Source: Paenibacillus camerounensis (GTDB lineage: Bacteria; Bacillota; Bacilli; Paenibacillales; Paenibacillaceae). From it: DNA of 64,000 bases. Location: assembly GCF_000723885.1 (NCBI RefSeq), contig NZ_CCDG010000021.1:1-64000 (forward strand), written 5' to 3'. The notes under the pieces are model-generated. The model made no database searches, was not told the DNA's origin, and saw only the letters and a program-made list of their open reading frames with translations. Of the stretch, positions 26,465 through 35,961 are shown in pieces. Positions within the stretch are counted from its first letter, which is position 1, and every line of letters begins with the position of its first letter. The position numbers and the translations under genes were made by a program.

Positions 26465-27439
26465 ATGAAAGCACCTAAACTGCAGGCCGGCGACGAAATC
26501 CGTATCATCTCCCCGTCTAATAGTCTCGGCATCATTGCACCGGAACAAATTGAGGCTTCTCTCAGGCTGCTGGAGGGCTACGGCTTTAAGGTAACTTTTG
26601 CAGAGCACGCTTATGAAATGGATCATTTCTCCTCGTCTTCAGTCCGCTCCAGGGTAGAGGATATTCATGAGGCTTTCCGTGATCCTGCGGTCAAAGGCAT
26701 ACTAACCACGCTGGGAGGGTATAACTGCAACCAGCTGCTGCGGGAGCTTGATTACAAGCTGATTGCAGACCATCCCAAGCGTCTCTGCGGCTTCTCCGAT
26801 ATTACTGCGCTTAGCGGTGCCATTTACCGGAAGACCGGACTGATTACCTATTCAGGTCCCCACTTCTCCACCTTCGCCATGCGCCGCGGCAATGAATATA
26901 CGGTCCGGCATTTTATCCGGATGATGATGGAGGATGAACCTGTCCTGGTGCAGCCTTCGGCATATTGGAGTGATGATGCGTGGTTTCTGGATCAGGAGAA
27001 CAGGTGCTTTGAGCCGAGTGAAGGGCCATATACGATCTGTTCCGGTCCAGCAGAGGGCATCATCATCGGCGGCAATCTGTGTACGCTGAACCTGCTGCAG
27101 GGCACGGAATACATGCCAAGCCTGAAGGACGCCATTCTGTTTGTGGAGGATGATTTTGAATCGGGGCCGGAGGTCTTTGACCGTGATCTTCAGTCTCTGA
27201 TTCATCAGCCGGGCTTTGAGCAGGTTAGAGGGCTCGTCATCGGCAGATTTCAGCGGGCATCCGGAGTAACAAAGGACATGCTGATTACAATCATTCAGAG
27301 CAAAAAGGAGCTGCTGCATCTTCCGGTCGCCGCTGACGTGAACTTCGGCCACACCTCACCGATATTTACTTTTCCTGTTGGAGGCCAGGCTAAGCTGACA
27401 GCAGCTGCGGACACTGTAGATTTGCTGATTTGGGAATAA
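26465..27439 (+). CDS. LD-carboxypeptidase / MccF-like serine peptidase (S66)
   Basis: The 324-residue protein has the S66 catalytic triad pattern: nucleophile Ser in 'LCGFSDITALSGAI', Glu in 'ILFVEDDFESGPE' and His in 'VNFGHTSPIFTFP'. Family members either trim muropeptides (LdcA, cytosolic wall recycling) or cleave microcin C-like peptide nucleotides (MccF). No signal peptide is present. The overall sequence ('SPSNSLGIIAPEQI', 'EDIHEAFRDPAVKGILTTLGGYN') is closer to the MccF-like branch, but immunity versus recycling cannot be decided. AGGAGAGGAG precedes the ATG. Confidence 0.85.
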   Translation: MKAPKLQAGDEIRIISPSNSLGIIAPEQIEASLRLLEGYGFKVTFAEHAYEMDHFSSSSVRSRVEDIHEAFRDPAVKGILTTLGGYNCNQLLRELDYKLIADHPKRLCGFSDITALSGAIYRKTGLITYSGPHFSTFAMRRGNEYTVRHFIRMMMEDEPVLVQPSAYWSDDAWFLDQENRCFEPSEGPYTICSGPAEGIIIGGNLCTLNLLQGTEYMPSLKDAILFVEDDFESGPEVFDRDLQSLIHQPGFEQVRGLVIGRFQRASGVTKDMLITIIQSKKELLHLPVAADVNFGHTSPIFTFPVGGQAKLTAAADTVDLLIWE

Positions 27440-27631
27440 CAGCAGAGCGAATGTATGCGGGGTGAACAACAATACAGCCGGACTTCCCACTATTTTCGTA
27501 CAAAGGAAATCACTGTGCGCAGAAGGATAGTGAACGACAGGAAATTGCATTTTCTGCGCTGAAGTAAGTTACAAGGGTGGTCAGGTCATGGTAAACTGGG
27601 AGAAGAAAAAAAGGGGAGATGAGTTTAACTT

Positions 27632-28426
27632 TTGCGCAACTACTTAGACTTACTTCAGGATGTACTGGATCACGGCACGGCAAAAAGCGACCGTACAGGA
27701 ACAGGCACCATATCCGTGTTCGGGCGTCAGCTCCGTTTCAATCTGTCCGAGGGCTTTCCGCTGGTTACGACCAAGCGCATTCATCTGAAATCCGTTGTTC
27801 ATGAGCTCCTGTGGTTTTTGAAGGGAGATACCAATATCTCTTATCTGAAAGAAAACGGTGTGTCGATCTGGGATGAATGGGCAGATGAGAACGGTGAACT
27901 GGGACCGGTCTACGGCTCACAGTGGCGTGCCTGGGAGAGCAGTGACGGCCGGCATATTGATCAGATCGCTGCGGTTATTGGTTCCATTAAGAACAACCCG
28001 GATTCCCGCCGTCATATTGTAAGCGCGTGGAATGTAGGAGAGATAGAGCAGATGAAGCTTCCGCCCTGCCACTTTGTGTTCCAATTCTATGTGGCTGACG
28101 GCAAGCTGAGCTGTATGCTGACTATGCGTTCAGTGGATACATTTCTCGGCCTGCCTTTTAACATTGCAAGCTATGCTTTACTTACCCATATGGTTGCCCA
28201 GCAGACGGGCTATGAGGTAGGAGACTTCATCTGGTCCGGAGGCGATGTGCACATTTATACAAATCATCTGGAGCAGGTGGCCACCCAGCTGTCCAGAGAA
28301 CCGCATCCGCTGCCTAAGCTGAACATCCTCAGAAAGCCGGAGAGTATTTTTGATTATACATTTGAAGACTTTGAGTTTGAAGGGTATGTATATCACCCGG
28401 GGATTAAAGCACCGGTTGCCATTTAA
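27632..28426 (+). CDS. thyA: Thymidylate synthase
   Basis: This 264-residue enzyme converts dUMP to dTMP with methylenetetrahydrofolate. It shows '[18 protein letters not shown]', '[16 protein letters not shown]', the active-site cysteine in '[12 protein letters not shown]', and '[11 protein letters not shown]'. The length is that of the compact E. coli type. The TTG start at 27632 (Leu-Arg-Asn-Tyr-Leu as in homologues) has GGGGAG 13 bases upstream, a rather long gap. It precedes dfrA by 43 bp: the synthase makes dihydrofolate and the next enzyme reduces it back. Confidence 0.95.
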   Translation: MRNYLDLLQDVLDHGTAKSDRTGTGTISVFGRQLRFNLSEGFPLVTTKRIHLKSVVHELLWFLKGDTNISYLKENGVSIWDEWADENGELGPVYGSQWRAWESSDGRHIDQIAAVIGSIKNNPDSRRHIVSAWNVGEIEQMKLPPCHFVFQFYVADGKLSCMLTMRSVDTFLGLPFNIASYALLTHMVAQQTGYEVGDFIWSGGDVHIYTNHLEQVATQLSREPHPLPKLNILRKPESIFDYTFEDFEFEGYVYHPGIKAPVAI

Positions 28427-28469
28427 TCTTTCCGGGACATGATGATTCTTGGAAAAGGAGGGCATAAAT

Positions 28470-28961
28470 ATGAGTATCACTATGATTTGGGCGATGGCGG
28501 AGAATGATGTGATCGGCAAAGATAATGATATGCCTTGGCATCTGCCGCTGGATTTTGCCTATTTTAAAGAACAGACGCTGGGCAAAAGAATGCTGATGGG
28601 CCGCAAAACCTGGGAATCGCTCGGCAGCAAGCCGCTCAAGGGCAGAACGAGCATCGTGATAACAAGGGATACCAGCTTTGCCCCTGAGGGGGCAGAAGTG
28701 ATTCATTCACTGGAGGAAGCAGTCGCTGAAGGGCGCAAGGACGATGAGCTGATGATTATCGGCGGAGCTGAAATCTACGGGATGATGCTTCCCTATGCGG
28801 ATAAGCTGCTAGTGACCCGGATTCATGAGCAATTTGCCGGTGAGACGAAATTTCCGGTGGTCGGCTGGGAAGACTGGGAAGAGATCTCATGCGTACAGGG
28901 AATTCGTAATGAGCAGAACCCGTATGATTACCGTTTTTACGTCTACGAACGTACGCTTTAA
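28470..28961 (+). CDS. dfrA: Dihydrofolate reductase
   Basis: This 163-residue NADPH-dependent reductase has 'MIWAMAENDVIGKDNDMPWHLPLDF', 'LMGRKTWESLGSKPLKGRTSIVITR', 'LMIIGGAEIYGMMLPYADKLLVTRI', the standard DHFR blocks with the catalytic acidic residue in 'MPWHLPLD'. ATG 28470 follows AGGAGG at 28456-28461; the frame runs to an upstream ATG at 28449 that lies before the ribosome binding site. It is coupled to thyA as in many Firmicutes. Nothing suggests a trimethoprim-resistance variant. Confidence 0.95.
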   Translation: MSITMIWAMAENDVIGKDNDMPWHLPLDFAYFKEQTLGKRMLMGRKTWESLGSKPLKGRTSIVITRDTSFAPEGAEVIHSLEEAVAEGRKDDELMIIGGAEIYGMMLPYADKLLVTRIHEQFAGETKFPVVGWEDWEEISCVQGIRNEQNPYDYRFYVYERTL

Positions 28962-28979
28962 CGAAAAAGCGTTTTCTCT
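28953..28979 (+). terminator. thyA-dfrA terminator overlapping the stop codon
   Basis: Perfect 7-bp stem ACGCTTT/AAAGCGT (28953-28959 with 28966-28972) then TTTTCT; the dfrA stop lies in the loop. Confidence 0.55.
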
Positions 28980-29194
28980 GACACAACATGTGAAATAGTA
29001 CAAATAATCAGCAGATTAATCCATTACAGTGCGAAAGTATTGAATGCTACTATAGTTAAAATTAGAATTGCTAAACTTAAAAATAGTATAGAATGTGCAG
29101 GTACTTCATTGCGCTGAATCGACACGAATCTGCCGCAGTATGCTACAATGTACTATACATCAACACGAAGAGAACGGATGGGGGAAACGTAAAT

Positions 29195-30682
29195 ATGTCT
29201 ACACCTACTGGATTTATGGAGTATAAGCGGCAGCTCCCAGGTGACCGGGATCCTGAGCAGCGCATTAAAGACTGGGAAGAATTTCACCATCACCTTACCG
29301 AGGATGAGCTCCGCACACAGGGTGCGCGCTGCATGGACTGCGGAACCCCCTATTGCCATACCGGCATTGATATGACCGGCGGCACATCTGGCTGCCCGGT
29401 GCACAACCTGATTCCCGAGTGGAACAATCTGGTCTACCGCGGGCTGTGGAAGGAAGCGCTGGAGCGCCTGCACAAGACGAACAATTTCCCTGAATTTACA
29501 GGCAGCATCTGTCCTGCACCCTGCGAAGGCTCCTGTACCGTCGGTCTGATCGGCCAGCCGGTTACGATCAAGACCATCGAGCTTGCTATCGTTGATAAAG
29601 GCTTTGAGGAAGGCTGGGTTGTCCCTAATCCGCCTGAGAAGCGTACCGGTAAAAGAGTGGCTGTTGTCGGCTCCGGGCCTGCCGGACTTGCCGCTGCAGC
29701 GCAGCTGAACAAAGCCGGACATACAGTAACTGTATTTGAACGCAGTGACCGCGTCGGCGGTTTGTTGACATATGGCATTCCAACAATGAAGCTGGATAAG
29801 CGTGTCGTTCAGCGCCGGGTGGATCTGCTGGCCGCTGAAGGCATCACCTTTGTTGTGAACACCGAGATCGGCAAAGATATCCCTACACAGCAGCTCGTTG
29901 ATGAGTATGATGCTGTAGTCCTGTGCGGGGGGGCAACCAAAGCACGCCGGTTCAATGTTGAGGGCAGCGAGCTTAACGGTGTAATGTACGCAATGGATTA
30001 CCTGACCGGAACAATCAAGAGCTACCTGAACTCAAATCTGGAGGACGGTAACTACGTCTCAGCCGCAGGTAAAGATGTTGTCGTACTGGGCGGCGGGGAT
30101 ACCGGCTCCGACTGTGTAGCAACCTCCCTGCGCCACGGCTGCAAGAGCATTACCCAGTTCGGCACGCATGACAAAGCGCCGCTTGAGCGTGATCCGATTG
30201 CCAATCCTTGGCCGCAGTTCCCGAATGTGTATACCCTTGACTATGCACAGCAGGAAGCCAAAGCTATCTTTGGTGACGATCCGCGTGAATTCTCCATTAT
30301 GACAACCAAGTTTGTCGGTGATGAAGAGGGCAACCTGAAGGAGCTGCACACGGTGCAAATCCGCCGTATGGTGGACGAAACCGGCCGCAAGATTTACCAG
30401 CCAGTACCGGGAACTGAAGCAGTCTATCCGGCTCAGCTTGCGCTGATCGCGATTGGCTTCGACGGACCTGAGCAGGATATCATTCAGGAGCTGAACCTCG
30501 ATACGGACCGCCGCAGCAACGTTAAGGCCCGCTACGGCAAATTCAATACAAACGTTGATAAAGTCTTCGCTGCAGGCGATATGCGCCGCGGACAGAGCCT
30601 GGTAGTCTGGGCGATCAATGAAGGCCGCGCAGCTGCCCGCGAGGTTGATAAATATCTGATGGGTTCCACCGTTCTCGTCTAG
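29195..30682 (+). CDS. gltD: Glutamate synthase small subunit (NADPH)
   Basis: This 495-residue flavin/iron-sulfur subunit feeds electrons from NADPH to glutamate synthase. It has the cysteine-rich N-terminus ('[12 protein letters not shown]...[12 protein letters not shown]', '[12 protein letters not shown]'), an FAD motif '[21 protein letters not shown]' and an NADPH motif '[20 protein letters not shown]'. The start ATG 29195 follows GGGGGAAA; an upstream in-frame ATG exists at 29093. gltB is not beside it, so this is a split locus or a paralogue that pairs with another protein. A terminator follows. Confidence 0.93.
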   Translation: MSTPTGFMEYKRQLPGDRDPEQRIKDWEEFHHHLTEDELRTQGARCMDCGTPYCHTGIDMTGGTSGCPVHNLIPEWNNLVYRGLWKEALERLHKTNNFPEFTGSICPAPCEGSCTVGLIGQPVTIKTIELAIVDKGFEEGWVVPNPPEKRTGKRVAVVGSGPAGLAAAAQLNKAGHTVTVFERSDRVGGLLTYGIPTMKLDKRVVQRRVDLLAAEGITFVVNTEIGKDIPTQQLVDEYDAVVLCGGATKARRFNVEGSELNGVMYAMDYLTGTIKSYLNSNLEDGNYVSAAGKDVVVLGGGDTGSDCVATSLRHGCKSITQFGTHDKAPLERDPIANPWPQFPNVYTLDYAQQEAKAIFGDDPREFSIMTTKFVGDEEGNLKELHTVQIRRMVDETGRKIYQPVPGTEAVYPAQLALIAIGFDGPEQDIIQELNLDTDRRSNVKARYGKFNTNVDKVFAAGDMRRGQSLVVWAINEGRAAAREVDKYLMGSTVLV

Positions 30683-30706
30683 CCTGTCATGCACGAAGTA
30701 TATAAT

Positions 30707-30745
30707 CCGTCCTTCCGGCATTCGCTGGTGGGGCGGTTTTTGTTT
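30707..30745 (+). terminator. gltD terminator
   Basis: Stem CCGTCC (30707-30712) with GGGCGG (30731-30736), then TTTTTGTTTTT. Confidence 0.6.
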
Positions 30746-30755
30746 TTGCCGCATA

Positions 30756-30791
30756 AAAAGGATGCCATCACTTAGTGTGAGGCATCCTTTT
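30756..30791 (-). terminator. Terminator of the chemoreceptor gene
   Basis: Perfect stem AAAAGGATGCC (30756-30766) with GGCATCCTTTT (30781-30791), 14-nt loop, followed on the minus strand by T's; it may work in both directions between the convergent genes. Confidence 0.75.
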
Positions 30792-30821
30792 ACAACTTCA
30801 GCCTTCGTCCGGGCGAAAGGC

Positions 30822-32822
30822 TTAGTCTTCCAGCTTGAAGCGTTCGATTTTAACCTGCAGGGCTGAAGCCATCTTGGACAGCTCGCCTGAGGAGGCCATT
30901 ATCTCATCCATTGATGCAAGCTGCTCCTCTGTAGCTGCCGTCACACTCTGGAATGCATCTGAGGTATTGCGGGCAATATTGGAGATCTCGACCACCGAAG
31001 CGGCGACCTCTTCAGCTCCGGCTGACATCTGCTCCGTAACGGCGGAGATATCATGAATCTGGCCGTTGATTTTGGCGGCAGACTGTTCAATATTCGCAAA
31101 TGCCGCTTTTGCTTCTTCTGTAACCTGAATTCCCAGATCCACATCAGCCGATACCCGGGTATGGATAGTCTCATAGGTCTGATCAATAAGGACGGTCATC
31201 TGTTCAATGGTATCTTGGATATTACCGGCCGTTGTTTTAGACTGGTCAGCGAGCTTCCGCACTTCAGTTGCCACTACGGCGAAGCCGCGGCCATGCTCTC
31301 CGGCGCGGGCAGCCTCAATCCCGGCATTCAGCGACAGCAGATTGGTCTGCGCGGCAATATTCGAAATCGCACTGCTCATTGCGGATACCTGTGAATTCAG
31401 GCCGTTCAACTGGCCGATCAGCTCTGATGACAGGTGGGTGGACTCACGGATTGCATCCATCTGCCGGCTGACCTGATTAATCTTCTCGCTGCCGCTGTGG
31501 ACATCAGCTTCCGTATCTGCCGAGGAGCTGACGATGGAAGATGCTGCTTCGGCAATTTTTTGAATGCCGGAGGACATTTCCTCCATCGCGCGCGACGTCT
31601 CAACCATGGCCGCGGACTGTGTCTCGGCTCCGGCGGATGAATCTTCGACCATCCGGGCCACATAAGCTGTAGCTGTAGCATTCTCTTCAGTTGTGGCGGT
31701 CAGCTGCTGGCTGGATGCGGCTAATAGTCCGGAGGTTTCGGAGATATCAGTGACAATGTTGCGCAGTGATTCTACCATAAGGTTATAATTTTTGGCCAGA
31801 TCACCGAGCTCATCGGCACGGTCTACGGTAATCTGTTCATTCAAGTATCCTTCGCTGACGCGCCGGGCAGAACGGTTGAGCCTGATGATAGGACGTGAAA
31901 TGGCTCTGACCACGAAGTACATCAGAAAGAGTGCGACTACCAGTGCACAGCCCAGGACGATTAACCCGTTAAATAATACAGGGAGTGAAGCGTCAGAAAA
32001 TTCTTTGGTTTTGATGACACCTACCACAGTGAAGCCTGTTTCAGGATCAGTCATATAATAGCCGCTCATATCAAGCCCGTCATCAGGATTGGTGTAAGCC
32101 AGTTGTCCCTGGCCGCCGGCCAGCAGCTCAGCGACGTAAGGTGCGATGTCCTCACCGGCTTTTTTTAGCGGATGGGATACAAATTTATTATTCCGGTCTA
32201 CAACATAGTAATAGCCTTCTTTGCCAAGCTTATTTTTACTGATCCGGTCGCTTAATGCCTTCAGATTAAAGGTAGTGGCAATGGCACCCTTGCCGTCCTG
32301 GAGTGTTTTGGAGATGAACAGGGTATAGTTGCCGGTTGTCATGGATATTGTCGGGTCGGTAAGGGTAACTTTACCGGGATTGCCAAGTGCTGCGGTGTAC
32401 CAGTCGCGGGTCCGGGGATCATAATCCTGCGGGCCCGGGTCCGGTGCTTTCATCCAGGCTCCGCTCTCGTTGCCGGCTACAAAGAGTTCAAGCTCTGGAT
32501 GCTCTTTTATAAATAATTCTATAAGCGTACGTGTAGCAGAGGTTTTGTTATCCAGATTGGCAGAGGTCAGCTGCTGGCTGAGCTGTGAGACATTCTGTTT
32601 GGCTGCAGCAACTGATTCGCTAATGCCTTCTGCCAGCAGGTCTACGCTAGTGTGCATGGATTCCTGCATTCTGAACTCCAGCTGCTTACTGGAGCTGGTG
32701 TAAGAAAAGTAGCTTACCAGCACAACTGGAATAACCAGCATTACGGTAAAAAGCAACAGCATTTTTCTCTGCAGTGAACGGGATGTGAGATTGTAAACAG
32801 CATTTTTGATTTTTGTGAACAT
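30822..32822 (-). CDS. Methyl-accepting chemotaxis protein with dCache-type sensor
   Basis: This 666-residue membrane receptor has TM1 (about 18-42), an extracellular Cache-like sensor (about 45-280, with '[34 protein letters not shown]' outlining the ligand pocket), TM2 (about 282-305), a HAMP domain ('[22 protein letters not shown]') and a long cytoplasmic coiled-coil with the hairpin '[20 protein letters not shown]' that binds CheA/CheW. Ligand unknown; dCache receptors often bind amino acids. GGGGGAG precedes the ATG on the minus strand. Che genes are not nearby, and no clear sigma-D promoter was seen. Confidence 0.93.
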   Translation of the reverse strand: MFTKIKNAVYNLTSRSLQRKMLLLFTVMLVIPVVLVSYFSYTSSSKQLEFRMQESMHTSVDLLAEGISESVAAAKQNVSQLSQQLTSANLDNKTSATRTLIELFIKEHPELELFVAGNESGAWMKAPDPGPQDYDPRTRDWYTAALGNPGKVTLTDPTISMTTGNYTLFISKTLQDGKGAIATTFNLKALSDRISKNKLGKEGYYYVVDRNNKFVSHPLKKAGEDIAPYVAELLAGGQGQLAYTNPDDGLDMSGYYMTDPETGFTVVGVIKTKEFSDASLPVLFNGLIVLGCALVVALFLMYFVVRAISRPIIRLNRSARRVSEGYLNEQITVDRADELGDLAKNYNLMVESLRNIVTDISETSGLLAASSQQLTATTEENATATAYVARMVEDSSAGAETQSAAMVETSRAMEEMSSGIQKIAEAASSIVSSSADTEADVHSGSEKINQVSRQMDAIRESTHLSSELIGQLNGLNSQVSAMSSAISNIAAQTNLLSLNAGIEAARAGEHGRGFAVVATEVRKLADQSKTTAGNIQDTIEQMTVLIDQTYETIHTRVSADVDLGIQVTEEAKAAFANIEQSAAKINGQIHDISAVTEQMSAGAEEVAASVVEISNIARNTSDAFQSVTAATEEQLASMDEIMASSGELSKMASALQVKIERFKLED

Positions 32823-33084
32823 GGCTATGACTCCCCCTTGGATGCATATGCATAGAGGCTTGACCAGCAGGCAGCTTCCTCTTGAAATGCTCTATTGATT
32901 ATTTCGGTTTATTTTCAAAAAAAATTCATATGTCAGAGCGTTTACAGGAAACATTTAATTTACAGACCGTATGAAAGGTGTAAGCGTATACAAGGAGAGG
33001 GGTGAAACGTTATAAATTATGGCTGTTTGATGACGGGCTTGACGCAATTTGTTGCTTAGTATACATTTAATAACAATTCAATAA

Positions 33085-33340
33085 CGCAGCAGCATTGACC
33101 AAGGATCTGCATTCCTGAATATCGCTAGAACAGAGAGAGGATTCACCGGCTGAAAGGTCCTCCGAACCGCGACGGGAGTACACCCTGCCTTGAAAGCTGC
33201 AGTAATGAAGGTTAACCTTTATTTACTGCCGGCTCCGGCCGTTATCCGGATAGAGGATTTCCCGGTTTTTTTGCGGGAGTCGAAACAGGGTGGTAACACG
33301 ACGCATTCGTCCCTGGCGAATGCGTCTTTTTTGTGTTTTA
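33085..33340 (+). promoter_or_regulatory. T-box riboswitch controlling proS
   Basis: The leader between the chemoreceptor and proS has T-box features: AGAGAG and GGCTGAAAGG elements in stem I (about 33130-33165), the T-box sequence AGGGTGGTAACACG (33287-33300), and a terminator directly after it: a perfect 10-bp stem (33300-33309 with 33317-33326) and six T's. The T-box bases can pair in an antiterminator that competes with this hairpin. In this class, uncharged tRNA prevents termination; tRNA-Pro is inferred from the downstream gene, since I could not assign the specifier codon with certainty. A -35-like TTGACG lies at 33039-33044. Confidence 0.85.
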
Positions 33341-33395
33341 GCAGATTTCCGCGATGATCAATGTTGTCGCAACCTATCAGAGGAGATGATTCTTA

Positions 33396-35111
33396 ATGCG
33401 TCAAAGCCAACTATTACTTACCACACTGCGAGATGCACCGGCGGAAGCGGAAACGGCCAGCCACAGGCTGCTGCTGCGTGCCGGATATATCAGGATGCTC
33501 GCTTCAGGAATATACAGCTATTTGCCGCTGGGCCGCAAGGTACTGCGTAAGATCGAGCATATTATCCGTGAGGAAATGGATGGTGCCGGAGCCCAGGAGG
33601 TCCAGCTTCCGTCTTTGCTGCCTGCCGAGCTCTGGAAAGAGTCCGGCCGCTTTGAGCCTTACGGTAAAGACCTGATGACCATGCTGGACCGCCATGACCG
33701 CCAATTTGTACTCGGGCCTACTCATGAGGAGGCTATAACCGCGCTGGTCCGGGGAGAAATAAGCTCTTACCGGAAGCTGCCGGTTACGCTGTACCAGGTT
33801 CAGACCAAGTTTCGTGATGAGCTCCGTCCGCGTTCAGGTCTCCTGCGGGGAAGAGAGTTCCTGATGAAGGATGCTTATTCCTTTGATGCAGACTGGGCGG
33901 GTCTTGATGATGCTTACAGCCGTATATTCAAAGCATATGAGCGCATCTTTACCCGCTGCGGGCTGAATTTCAAGTCTGTACAGGCGAATGCAGGGGCAAT
34001 GGGCGGTGAAGGCGGAAATCATGAGTTTATGGCTTTAGCGGAAATAGGTGAAGATACGCTTGCCGTGTGCACCAGCTGTGATTATGCTGCTAATCTGGAA
34101 GAAGCTGAGGGTGGTACAGCAGGGATTCTTACCGGTTCGGACCAGGCAGATCAGCCTGCAGCAGAAAGATTTCATACACCGGGAATACGGACCATCGGCC
34201 AGCTCGAGCAGGAGCTGCAGATCGCACCGCACCGTATTATCAAGACGCTGGTTTACAGCGGCGGCGGCAGCCTATTTGCCGTGCTGGTCCGCGGTGACCA
34301 TGAGGTGAATGAGCTCAAGCTGGCTGCTGCCGCGGGCCTTGACGAAATAAGCCTTGCTGATTATGATGCGGTTCAGGAAGGAGCAGGTGTAGAAAGCGGT
34401 TATGTCGGACCTGTCGGCCTGAAGCTGCGGCTGATTATTGACAAGGCGGTTGCAGCGATGAATAGCGGAGTTACCGGAGCCGGGGAAAAGGATTACCACC
34501 TTAGGCATGTTGTGCCTGGGCGTGATTTCGAACTGAAGCATATAGCGGATATAAGAAATGCTTCCGAGGGTGAGACTTGTCCAAAATGCGGAACGGGCGT
34601 ATACAAGTTTCATAAAGGAATTGAAATCGGCCATGTCTTCAAGCTGGGCACCCGTTACAGCGGGAAGCTCGGTGCCGTCTATCTGGATGCTTCCGGCAGC
34701 AGCAAGCCGATAATTATGGGCTGCTACGGTATCGGCGTCTCACGCCTGATGGCTGCAATAGCTGAACAGAGCCATGATGAGGAAGGTCTGCTCTGGCCGT
34801 CTGCACTGGCACCCTACCAGGTGCATATTCTGCAGCTGTCCGCCAGGGATCAGGAGCAGTCTCTGCTTGCTGAAGCGTTATACGGGGAGCTAGGCAGGCT
34901 GGGTATTGAAGCCTTGCTGGATGACCGGGACGAACGCGCCGGAGTGAAGTTCAAGGACGCCGGGCTGATCGGCATTCCGGTTGTGCTGGTAGTCGGCAAA
35001 GCTGCTGGTGAAGGGAAGGTAGAGTTCTGGGACCGGAGAAGCGGTACGAAAGAGGTTGTCGGCAGCGCAGAGGCTGTATCGCGGGTGCAGGGTAAATTGA
35101 ACAATACTTGA
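33396..35111 (+). CDS. proS: Prolyl-tRNA synthetase
   Basis: This 571-residue class II synthetase charges tRNA-Pro. It has the motif 2 region 'QTKFRDELRPRSGLLRGREFLMKDAYSF', the bacterial editing insertion (about 220-400, Ala-tRNA-Pro clearing) with 'ILVYSG'-like 'TLVYSGGGSLFAVLVRGDHEVNE' layout, motif 3 'MGCYGIGVSRLMAAIAEQ', and the anticodon-binding domain (about 460-565, 'DDRDERAGVKFKDAGLIGIPVVLVVG'). GAGGAGAT precedes the ATG. Transcription depends on the T-box upstream. Confidence 0.95.
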   Translation: MRQSQLLLTTLRDAPAEAETASHRLLLRAGYIRMLASGIYSYLPLGRKVLRKIEHIIREEMDGAGAQEVQLPSLLPAELWKESGRFEPYGKDLMTMLDRHDRQFVLGPTHEEAITALVRGEISSYRKLPVTLYQVQTKFRDELRPRSGLLRGREFLMKDAYSFDADWAGLDDAYSRIFKAYERIFTRCGLNFKSVQANAGAMGGEGGNHEFMALAEIGEDTLAVCTSCDYAANLEEAEGGTAGILTGSDQADQPAAERFHTPGIRTIGQLEQELQIAPHRIIKTLVYSGGGSLFAVLVRGDHEVNELKLAAAAGLDEISLADYDAVQEGAGVESGYVGPVGLKLRLIIDKAVAAMNSGVTGAGEKDYHLRHVVPGRDFELKHIADIRNASEGETCPKCGTGVYKFHKGIEIGHVFKLGTRYSGKLGAVYLDASGSSKPIIMGCYGIGVSRLMAAIAEQSHDEEGLLWPSALAPYQVHILQLSARDQEQSLLAEALYGELGRLGIEALLDDRDERAGVKFKDAGLIGIPVVLVVGKAAGEGKVEFWDRRSGTKEVVGSAEAVSRVQGKLNNT

Positions 35112-35157
35112 TCCACGTAATGGATAAGCTGGTACCTTCGTTATGTCCTTCTGTATC

Positions 35158-35210
35158 AATAAGCGGCCCCCCGCTAATCAGCATCAGCCGATGAGCGGGG
35201 AGCTGCTTAT
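35158..35210. repeat. Large inverted repeat between convergent proS and GNAT genes
   Basis: ATAAGC...CCCCGCT on the left pairs with AGCGGGG...GCTTAT on the right around an AATCAGCATCAGCCGATG loop. It may terminate both genes, but no T-run follows on either side, so the role is uncertain. Confidence 0.5.
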
Positions 35211-35241
35211 CAGCATTACTTGGAGGGATCGGTCAGCATGC

Positions 35242-35793
35242 TCATGCAGGGTTATATCTCGCCATCATATATGTACTGTAATATTTTCCGTCTGACAAAA
35301 TGCGGTCCTGCTTCAGCAGTCCTTCAATTTCAAAACCAAGGCTTTTATACAGCCGGACGGCAGGTTCATTCATTTCCAGAACACCGCTTAGAATCATTTT
35401 GGTAATACCGTTAGCGTCAGCCCAATCTATAGAAGCTTTCAGCAGATTTCTCCCTATGCCGAATCCCCAGTATTCCTTAAGGACACCAACTCCGAATTCT
35501 GCCTTATGCAAAAACCGCCTCAGATCATATCCTGCACACCTCGAATAGCCGATAATCTGCCCGTTCATTTCTGCTGCCAGACATATATTATGCGGATGAT
35601 TCGTATCCTTCTCAATGATAGCTTTGAATCCTTCCTCATCAATATAATCTTCACCGGGAATCCGGTCCATATGCTCTGTTTCACCGTCAACCTGCAGTCG
35701 TAAGGCAGACAGCTTCTTTGCATCCCCGGGGATTGCAGAGCGGATTGTATAGTGAAGACCCTTTACCTGAAATTCTTGCCGGTTAATAATCAT
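35242..35793 (-). CDS. GNAT family N-acetyltransferase
   Basis: The 183-residue protein has the acetyl-CoA loop in 'GVGVLKEYWGFGIGRNLLKASIDWA' (a V-x-x-x-x-R/Q-x-G-x-G/A-like motif with G-F-G-I-G-R), preceded by 'NICLAAEMNGQIIGYSRCAGY' and followed by 'NEPAVRLYKSLGFEIEG', typical of RimI/SpeG-type GNATs. The acceptor (a protein N-terminus, polyamine or small molecule) cannot be read. GAAGGGA precedes the ATG on the minus strand. It faces proS head-to-tail across the inverted repeat. Confidence 0.85.
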   Translation of the reverse strand: MIINRQEFQVKGLHYTIRSAIPGDAKKLSALRLQVDGETEHMDRIPGEDYIDEEGFKAIIEKDTNHPHNICLAAEMNGQIIGYSRCAGYDLRRFLHKAEFGVGVLKEYWGFGIGRNLLKASIDWADANGITKMILSGVLEMNEPAVRLYKSLGFEIEGLLKQDRILSDGKYYSTYMMARYNPA

Positions 35794-35961
35794 AGTACGT
35801 TCCCTTCTTCCTGTTTTTGAGCTCTTTCTCCACTATAATCCAAAGGCTTCTCTCTATTCAATGATCATACAAGATTAATAGCAGGTAATTATTTTGGCAA
35901 AATGGTATAATAAAAAATCTGGATGCATTTTGGAACAATGAAGGGTAAGGAGCGATTTTTT

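Noticed and set aside
26465..27439. Microcin C immunity island around the S66 peptidase
   Set aside because: No microcin, transporter or biosynthetic genes lie nearby; the gene is alone after the pdh operon.
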